From Clostridiales bacterium (GTDB lineage Bacteria > Bacillota > Clostridia > Saccharofermentanales > UBA5734): a stretch of DNA of 12,847 nucleotides. A program made the translations under genes and the position numbers. Where the stretch lies: contig DOFA01000265.1 in assembly GCA_003532195.1 (NCBI GenBank), positions 2,450-15,296 of the forward strand, written 5' to 3'. Shown here in pieces: positions 8,526-12,847 of this stretch; position 1 is the first letter of the stretch, and every line of letters starts with the position of its first letter. A model generated the notes under the pieces. The model had not been told where the DNA came from and did no database searches. It saw nothing but the letters and a program-made list of their open reading frames with translations.

Positions 8526-8715
8526 GATAAAGCCTTGAAGACTCTTAGAAAATTGCGAAGATGCGATGTTATAAAATGAAGGTCTTCGCTTGGACACAGT
8601 AATTTTAGCACGTTTTCAGTTAGAATTCACAAACGCGCTTGTTTGCAGTACAATATAAGAGCAAATGAGAATGATGGATTCTATATTTACTTGCCAATAA
8701 TACTGAGGTGCTGAA
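8526..8715 (+). promoter_or_regulatory. AT-rich intergenic region with a sigma70-type promoter for the AbiEi gene
   Basis: A promoter of good quality reads TTCACA at 8626-8631 (-35), a 17-base spacer, and TACAAT at 8649-8654 (-10); each box differs from consensus by one base. Transcription would begin near 8661, giving a leader of about 55 bases. GAGGTG at 8705-8710 is the ribosome site, 5 bases before the ATG at 8716. Base composition falls abruptly after the stop at 8525 compared with the upstream genes, marking the left edge of the AT-rich island. No convincing terminator for the glycosidase operon is seen here. Confidence 0.6.
8630..8645. promoter_or_regulatory. Palindromic candidate operator between -35 and -10
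   Basis: CAAAC (8630-8634), six bases, then GTTTG (8641-8645) form a perfect 5-base dyad lying almost entirely in the promoter spacer. AbiEi antitoxins are known to repress their own operon by binding inverted repeats in the promoter, so this is a plausible self-binding site. The arms are short and binding is inferred from position only. Confidence 0.4.
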
Positions 8716-9309
8716 ATGAACCAAATGAAAAAACTGGTGGATCTGATCGACCAAAACAAGGGATTGATCACAACAGGCCAGGTTGAAGCTGCAGGTGTGC
8801 ACCGTAAATATCTTTCGTTGATGGCAAAAGAAGGAGAAATAGATCGCTTATCCCAAGGCATCTATTTATCGCCAAAAGCTTTTGAGGACCGTTTGTATTT
8901 ATTTCAAATACGCAGCTCTTCTGGTATTTATTCCCATGAAACAGCACTTTTTCTGCATGGATTATCAGACCGGGAACCAATAACTTATATGATGACAGTT
9001 CCAACCGGTTATAATGCGGGTCATTTCAAAAATGATCCGATTAAAATTTTTTATATAAAGAGTGAGCTCCATAAACTTGGCAAATCAATGGTTGAAACAT
9101 CATTTGGACGACCTGTCCGCTGCTATGATCGCGAACGAACTCTCTGCGATTTAATTCGAAGTCGTTCTCAAATGGAGCAGATATTAGTCAATACAGCTAT
9201 TAAAAAGTACCTCAGTTCCAAAGAGAAAAATGTTTCACTGATTTTGTGTTATGCAAATGAACTAGGTATTCTAAAGATCATGCAAAGCTACCTGGAGGTC
9301 TTATTATGA
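8716..9309 (+). CDS. AbiEi-type antitoxin of a type IV toxin-antitoxin/abortive infection system (197 aa)
   Basis: The protein matches the AbiEi antitoxin family. It has an N-terminal winged helix at about residues 5-55 (LVDLIDQNKGLITTGQVEAAGV, then LMAKEGEIDRLSQGIYL). The antitoxin core follows, with YSHETALFLHGLSDREP, the MMTVPTGYN segment, and CYDRERTLCDLIRSRSQ near 137-153. About 200 residues is usual for these proteins. In the family the N-terminal domain autoregulates the operon while the C-terminal domain counteracts AbiEii, a nucleotidyltransferase toxin. The start at 8716 has a ribosome site (8705-8710) and its own promoter. The gene is AT-rich, unlike its glycosidase neighbours, which suggests horizontal acquisition. 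The partner toxin gene is absent, so the antitoxin is an orphan. Confidence 0.88.
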   Translation: MNQMKKLVDLIDQNKGLITTGQVEAAGVHRKYLSLMAKEGEIDRLSQGIYLSPKAFEDRLYLFQIRSSSGIYSHETALFLHGLSDREPITYMMTVPTGYNAGHFKNDPIKIFYIKSELHKLGKSMVETSFGRPVRCYDRERTLCDLIRSRSQMEQILVNTAIKKYLSSKEKNVSLILCYANELGILKIMQSYLEVLL

Positions 9310-9362
9310 CTGCAGAAAGATCGGTGATGCTTTCCGCGTTGAGGTTTATCGCAAACAAGTAA
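9294..9362 (+). pseudogene. Orphan ribosome site and start codon where an AbiEii toxin gene would begin
   Basis: GGAGG at 9294-9298 sits 7 bases before an ATG at 9306 that overlaps the antitoxin stop in an ATGA arrangement, the normal translational coupling of AbiEi to AbiEii. The reading frame from this ATG (MTAERSVMLS...) ends after 18 codons at the TAA 9360-9362, and the DNA past about 9310 already reads as a different gene in another frame. The toxin gene therefore seems lost, with only its start signal left. That the ATG once belonged to AbiEii is inferred from gene order. Confidence 0.55.
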
Positions 9363-9642
9363 TCCAACCGGTTACCGGCCAAACAAGTACCGAGCAAGTA
9401 CCGAGCAAGTCACCGAGCAAGTCACTGAGCAAGTCACTGAAGATCGAATTAAGGATCTCGTTGATTATTGTTCAACTCCAAAAAAAAGAAGTGAAATGCA
9501 AGCTTTCTTGGGACTTACTCATCGAGAACACTTTCGAGAAACCATCCTGCAACCATTGCTTGATAAAGGCTTGATTCAACCAACAATTCCAGACAAACCG
9601 ACGAGTAGTAATCAACGGTATGTTAAAAGTAATAAAGAATAG
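9308..9642 (+). pseudogene. C-terminal remnant of an AlbA_2/ATP-binding-type (RecG-like) protein, frameshifted
   Basis: From about 9323 one frame reads GDAFRVEVYRKQV, like the end of the catalytic/dimer part of widespread AlbA_2-domain ATP-binding proteins. At the TEQV repeat the frame shifts. From 9400 a second frame reads TEQV TEQV TEQV TEDRIKDLVDYC and continues to the TAG at 9640-9642. That tail (SEMQAFLGL, HREHFRETILQPLL, NQRYV) is the C-terminal winged-helix domain usual in that family. One base is missing in the first repeat unit. Some hundreds of N-terminal residues expected for the family are absent, and the remnant starts immediately at the antitoxin stop. This is a dead gene fragment joined to the AbiE operon by a deletion. 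Confidence 0.75.
9389..9435 (+). repeat. Tandem 12-base repeat encoding Thr-Glu-Gln-Val
   Basis: Four near-identical units of ACCGAGCAAGTC are seen. The first (9389-9399) is 11 bases long and lacks the final C; the others are 9400-9411, 9412-9423 and 9424-9435 (ACT for ACC in the last). Such TEQV or TDQV linkers are usual between the core and the C-terminal winged helix of AlbA_2-type ATP-binding proteins. The one-base loss in unit 1 causes the frameshift and fits slippage in the tandem array. Confidence 0.8.
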
Positions 9643-9928
9643 AACCCGTTCCACTATTCACCTGAAACTTGTTCTTATTTCTCATGTGTATGAGTATACA
9701 ATTATCATAGTAATAAGCCAATCATATAAATGAACGAAATAGCTTGTTATCACAGTGTTTCTTATTACTAAGATCGATTATTTTGAGTTTTAAAATACTG
9801 CTGAAGGTCGATTATGGCGATAGGGGGTATGTCAACGAGGGGCAGTACATACCTCTTCTTCAGCGGTCGTCATCCAGCTTCATGCAGCAGGTATCAGCTA
9901 AATCCTCTGGCTCGATTTGCTTGTCCGG
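9643..9928. other. Non-coding AT-rich spacer between the converging clusters
   Basis: No gene could be supported in these 286 bases. AT-rich sequence continues to about 9800, then GC content rises toward the - strand cluster. Several inverted repeats are visible (e.g. 9708-9717 with 9761-9770, ten bases), none with a clear terminator T-tract. On the - strand the frame of the glycosidase gene stays open for 22 codons after its stop (9928-9863) before a TGA; this could be chance or a fragment of an unidentified element. Confidence 0.5.
9800..9864 (-). terminator. Nested stem-loop beyond the end of the - strand operon
   Basis: An outer stem pairs GCTGAAG at 9800-9806 with CTTCAGC at 9858-9864. 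An inner stem pairs GGTATGT at 9826-9832 with ACATACC at 9847-9853 around a 14-base loop. On the - strand the structure is followed by AGTATTTTAAAA. It lies 65 bases past the glycosidase stop and may act as a weak terminator, or be the end of a mobile-element remnant. The large internal loop makes either reading uncertain. Confidence 0.3.
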
Positions 9929-11983
9929 TTATGCCAGTTCTAGGACCATCATCTGAATGCGCGGCAGATCCCGGCCAATCTGCAGGTCATTGCCGCAGAC
10001 GGACAGCGGGGCCGGCATGCCGTCCGGGTTTTCCCGAGTGTATAAAACCGCGCACTGCCAGACCGGAATGCCGTCCGGGAAAGTCAGGGTCACCTGCTGC
10101 CATTCATCGCCGGAGAAGTTTACCAAGGCCAGGAGGGTTCGCCCCGGCTGGTCATAACGGATGACCGAGGTATGCGGGGCATTGGTCCATACCGGCCGGC
10201 AGAAGTGATCCGCCCGGGTCAGGGCGTCCAGCAGGATAGCGCGGCGGAAGGGACTCAGGATACCGGTCCCGTAATGGACATAAGGCAAGATAAAAATATG
10301 CCCGTCCACCAGCGTCATCGCCGGGCCGTTGTCGGCTCCGAACGGCGAGATCGCATGCGTGTAGGCATGAAGCGGCGCCCTGGGAGAATAGTCCACCTTG
10401 ACATAGTCGCCGGCGCCGGCCTGCAGGGTCAGGCGGGCCTGGGTAATGCCGCAGTAAGCGGCTCCGTCCATCACTTGCTCAAAGGCGTTGATTCCGTTAT
10501 CCATCGGGACCAGCTCTGTCCCGGCAATGCCGGCCAGTTCGCCCAGGCCCAGTTCAGTCAGCGTCAAGACCGCTTCACCGTCGAGAATCACAAAGTTGTC
10601 AGCGAACAGGCGGCGAATTTCATCTGACGACAGATTGCGCAGGTATTGTCCGGCTATTGCCAGAACCTGGCCGCGGAGATCATGGCCGGAGTTATAGCAA
10701 CTGGCGATGCCGAAGGGGATCAGGATGTTCAGCAGGTTCCGCTCGTGGTTATAGAGCTCGTTCATCGACTGCACGGCATCCGTATGCAGGTGAAAAGCGC
10801 TGCGTGGGTCGATCATGACCTGAACCCCGGCCTGGCAGCGGTTGTCGAAACCAAGGCCGACCAGCGTATCCAGGAACGGCTTGCTTTCGGCGAGAATGTC
10901 CTGGTAGCCTTCGCTGAACAGGACGCCGTTGCCCATCATGTCAAAGATATCCAGGGTAATACCTTTACTGTCGAGCAAAGCGTTGGTCTCGAGCTGCATC
11001 TGGGAAAAACGCAGCGAGGTGCTCAGCCGGGAAAAGGGGAAATTCTCCAGTTCCCCGTAATTATGGACCCAATCCGGTGTCAGATGGCGCACCTGGCGCG
11101 AGACCCGGGCAAAATTCACGCCGTAATCCTGGGATGTGCATTCCGTATAACAGGGCAGATGGATGCGGATGAAAGGATCTTTTTCCGTTTTGAACGCCGT
11201 GAAGATCGCCGGCCAGTCCCGCCCTTCGGCGCAATGGACGGCCGGGTCGGAGGTCATCAAGCCCAGGCGGGTCTGTGGCGACACTGCCATGACCGCGTCG
11301 CGGATGGTCCGGGCAACCTGCAGCATGGTCTGCAAAGCCACATCCAGCCAGATCTTCCGATACGGGTGAACCGAACCGGGCGCCAGAACACCGGCGACAA
11401 ATTCCTCCCGGTTCAGCTTTTTGCCGGCCAGCGCGGAATACATCGCCATGTGCCGGTCGCAGAAGCAGCCGCCCCATTCGAGGGGATGATGATTGTGCAG
11501 CCGGAAATCATCTTCAACCCAGAGCACATTCGGCTGGACCTTCTCGGCGCAGGTCCGGTACTGCCAGGCCAGATACTCGAGGAAACGATCACAGGCCGGG
11601 CAGGCGACCGCCGTAGCCTGGCGCCCCTGGGGATCAACCATCAGGGTGAAATCCTGGCCCGGGCGGAGTTTGCGGCCGCGGTCGGTATGGAGCAGGGTCG
11701 ACCAGGGATTGATCGACGCGGTGATCCCTTCAGCAGCCAGCACCGGCTTCATCCGGGCGATCAGGTCCAGCCAGGAATCCAGCTCTTCCGGGGTATAGTG
11801 CCCGCGGTTCAATTCTTCGCAATTATAGAAAAACATCACGTCCGAAATCTTAGCTTGCCGGCAGAAAGCTAGCAGGTTTGCCAGCCGCTCCTGCTCATTA
11901 AGCCCGGGTTCCATGCCGTAACGCAGCATATATTCATAGATTTGCTTTCCTGCTGATTGATTTTCCATCGTTTGCTTATCCAT
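9929..11983 (-). CDS. Uncharacterised TIM-barrel glycoside hydrolase with a GH42-like Cys/His cluster (684 aa)
   Basis: The start is ATG at 11983-11981, supported by AGAGG (11994-11990) six bases upstream. An in-frame ATG at codon 6 is an alternative. No signal peptide is present. Residues 40-350 look like an (alpha/beta)8 barrel: WVEDDFRLHNH (155-165), GELENFPFSR (310-319; Glu311/Glu313 are nucleophile candidates) and GITLDIFDMMGNG (341-353). CPAC (Cys128/131) and GCFCDRH (Cys173, Cys175, His178) recall the zinc site of GH42 beta-galactosidases, which uses an early Cys plus a CxCx2C group. An alpha/beta accessory domain (about 370-530) and a small beta C-terminal domain (about 610-684, TLLALVNFSGDEW) fit a beta-galactosidase-like layout. 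It lies 36 bases downstream of the glycyl radical enzyme gene, so they are probably cotranscribed. The glycosidase fold is well supported; the substrate is unknown. Confidence 0.75.
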   Translation of the reverse strand: MDKQTMENQSAGKQIYEYMLRYGMEPGLNEQERLANLLAFCRQAKISDVMFFYNCEELNRGHYTPEELDSWLDLIARMKPVLAAEGITASINPWSTLLHTDRGRKLRPGQDFTLMVDPQGRQATAVACPACDRFLEYLAWQYRTCAEKVQPNVLWVEDDFRLHNHHPLEWGGCFCDRHMAMYSALAGKKLNREEFVAGVLAPGSVHPYRKIWLDVALQTMLQVARTIRDAVMAVSPQTRLGLMTSDPAVHCAEGRDWPAIFTAFKTEKDPFIRIHLPCYTECTSQDYGVNFARVSRQVRHLTPDWVHNYGELENFPFSRLSTSLRFSQMQLETNALLDSKGITLDIFDMMGNGVLFSEGYQDILAESKPFLDTLVGLGFDNRCQAGVQVMIDPRSAFHLHTDAVQSMNELYNHERNLLNILIPFGIASCYNSGHDLRGQVLAIAGQYLRNLSSDEIRRLFADNFVILDGEAVLTLTELGLGELAGIAGTELVPMDNGINAFEQVMDGAAYCGITQARLTLQAGAGDYVKVDYSPRAPLHAYTHAISPFGADNGPAMTLVDGHIFILPYVHYGTGILSPFRRAILLDALTRADHFCRPVWTNAPHTSVIRYDQPGRTLLALVNFSGDEWQQVTLTFPDGIPVWQCAVLYTRENPDGMPAPLSVCGNDLQIGRDLPRIQMMVLELA

Positions 11984-11989
11984 GATCTG

Positions 11990-11994
11990 CCTCT
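11990..11994 (-). promoter_or_regulatory. Shine-Dalgarno site for the - strand glycosidase
   Basis: AGAGG on the - strand lies 6 bases upstream of the ATG at 11983. The 36-base gap to the glycyl radical enzyme stop holds no evident promoter or terminator, supporting one transcript. Confidence 0.55.
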
Positions 11995-12019
11995 TTTCTT
12001 GTATGCGTCTATCCTGTGT

Positions 12020-12847
12020 TTACATAGCGTCATGTTCCGTGCGCATGATGACCTCGTTTTGAATGACCGGGTCCAGATTGACGAAATAATCGCTGTAACC
12101 GGCCACCCGCACCTGCAGGGACTGGTAATTCTCAGGATTTTTCTGGGCGTCCAGCAGGTCTTTCTGACTGACCGCATTAAACTGGCATTCAAAATTGCCG
12201 CCGGCAAAAAATGCCCGGATAAAACTGGCCAAGGCCGCCTGTCCGGCCTTACCCGCGAGCAGTGATTTTGTGAAGCGAAAATTGGTGGCTATGCCGCCGA
12301 TGCTCAGGGACTGGTCGATTGGGGAAATCGAGCGCATCACCGCGGTCGGGCCGTTCCTGTCCCGCCCCTGGGCGGCCCCCAGGCACTCGGAGAGCGCGGT
12401 GCCGGCTAATCGGCCGTCCGGCGTAGCCGCGCTGTTCTTACCGAAATGGCCGTGCATGACCCAGGCGAAATAGCTCGGGTGGAAGGTTCCGCCCAGGCAG
12501 GTCTTGTATCGGCTCAGTTCATCATAGATAAACCGGTAAAAATCATAGGCGATGGCGTCGGCTTCCGGCAGGTCGTTGCCGAATTTGGCGCAGCGGTTCA
12601 GTAAATACAGCCGCTCTTTTTCATAATCGCGGAAATTCTCTGCGATCATCGTATAGGTCTCGGCCAAGGTCAGCGTTTTTTCCTCGTAAACAGCCTGCTT
12701 CACGGCTGCCAGCGAATCGATGACATTAACGAAACCAGGGAAGCACGGATAAACAAAATTATACCGGGCGCCGCCGTTAGCCGCGTCCTTGCCGCGCTCC
12801 AGGCAATCCCGGATCAGGGCTGAAGAAAACGGGCAGGATGCATACTG
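12020..12847 (-). CDS. Glycyl radical enzyme (pyruvate formate-lyase superfamily), C-terminal 275 aa; 5' part outside window
   Basis: The frame is open to the window edge; the GTG at 12703 is internal because 48 further in-frame codons (with YPCFPGFVNVIDSLAA) precede it. The glycyl radical motif RVAGYSDYF is present, with the radical Gly codon at 12098-12100. This Gly is 26th from the C-terminus, the same distance as Gly734 in the 759-residue pyruvate formate-lyase, and is followed by a typical QNEVIMRTEH tail. Upstream, ATPDGRLAG, SECLGAAQGRDRNGPTA and GGNFECQFN are usual superfamily blocks. The active-site Cys region is off-window, so the reaction (formate-lyase, diol dehydratase or another C-C, C-O or C-N lyase) cannot be told. 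The enzyme is cytoplasmic and oxygen-sensitive, and needs a radical-SAM activase, which is not seen here and may lie upstream. It is cotranscribed with a glycosidase. Confidence 0.92.
   Translation of the reverse strand, partial: QYASCPFSSALIRDCLERGKDAANGGARYNFVYPCFPGFVNVIDSLAAVKQAVYEEKTLTLAETYTMIAENFRDYEKERLYLLNRCAKFGNDLPEADAIAYDFYRFIYDELSRYKTCLGGTFHPSYFAWVMHGHFGKNSAATPDGRLAGTALSECLGAAQGRDRNGPTAVMRSISPIDQSLSIGGIATNFRFTKSLLAGKAGQAALASFIRAFFAGGNFECQFNAVSQKDLLDAQKNPENYQSLQVRVAGYSDYFVNLDPVIQNEVIMRTEHDAM

Noticed and set aside
8555..8589. Inverted repeat GCGAAGA / TCTTCGC as terminator of the glycosidase operon
   Set aside because: The 21-base loop is long, an overlapping alternative pairing exists (GAAGAC at 8537 with GTCTTC at 8582), and no T-run follows.
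9389..9435. Short direct repeats as a CRISPR array
   Set aside because: Units are contiguous 12-base copies without spacers and encode the TEQV linker of a known protein type.
9637..9659. Hairpin GAATAG / CTATTC at the end of the AlbA_2-type remnant
   Set aside because: The stem is only six weak pairs plus a bulge, and no T-tract follows, so a terminator cannot be claimed.
9708..9770. Ten-base inverted repeat (TAGTAATAAG / CTTATTACTA) as possible insertion-sequence ends
   Set aside because: Only 43 bases separate the arms, there is no transposase, and such AT-only repeats arise easily by chance in AT-rich DNA.
9744..9956. 70-codon + strand frame in the spacer
   Set aside because: No ribosome site, no recognisable domain, and it crosses the composition boundary and overlaps the end of the - strand gene.
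10646..11872. 408-codon + strand frame opposite the - strand glycosidase
   Set aside because: The - strand frame has coherent TIM-barrel motifs, a ribosome site and normal length; the + strand frame shows no domain and no start signal.
12020..12703. Glycyl radical enzyme starting at the GTG at 12703
   Set aside because: In-frame sequence with family character continues from there to the window edge, so the gene is simply cut by the window.

Overview
The window is an anaerobe-type glycan-degradation locus. Two GC-rich catabolic clusters converge on a short AT-rich island. No tRNA, rRNA or phylogenetic marker is present, so the organism is an inference. Strong purine-rich Shine-Dalgarno sites, a glycyl radical enzyme, glycosidases without signal peptides, and an AbiE-type antitoxin beside a remnant of an ATP-binding protein with TEQV repeats would all fit a gut-type anaerobic Firmicute. 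A GC-rich, glycosidase-rich anaerobe of another phylum (e.g. Lentisphaerae) is not excluded. No SusC/SusD-like gene is seen.

Bases 1-8525 (+ strand, GC-rich) hold a tight run of glycosidases. First is the 3' end of a GH78-like alpha-L-rhamnosidase-type protein (1-905). Next is a full-length GH78-like gene split by one in-frame TAA (950-3499). Then come a large TIM-barrel glycosidase resembling the GH106/GH2-like group (3516-6128) and another complete GH78-like protein (6132-8525). Gaps are 44, 16 and 3 bases, so this is probably one operon. The visible N-termini lack signal peptides, pointing to cytoplasmic trimming of imported rhamnose-containing oligosaccharides.

Bases 8526 to about 9800 are clearly AT-rich. 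They carry a well-formed promoter with a palindrome between -35 and -10, an intact AbiEi-type antitoxin gene (8716-9309), an orphan ribosome-binding site and start codon where the cognate AbiEii toxin gene should begin, and then a frameshifted C-terminal remnant of an unrelated ATP-binding/AlbA_2-type protein (about 9308-9642). The stretch looks like a decayed defence/toxin-antitoxin island.

Bases 9929-12847 (- strand, GC-rich again) hold an uncharacterised 684-residue TIM-barrel glycosidase with a GH42-like Cys/His cluster. Thirty-six bases upstream lies the C-terminal part of a glycyl radical enzyme with an intact radical-glycine motif, which runs off the right edge. The two probably form one operon, an uncommon pairing of a polysaccharide-type hydrolase with radical lyase/dehydratase chemistry.
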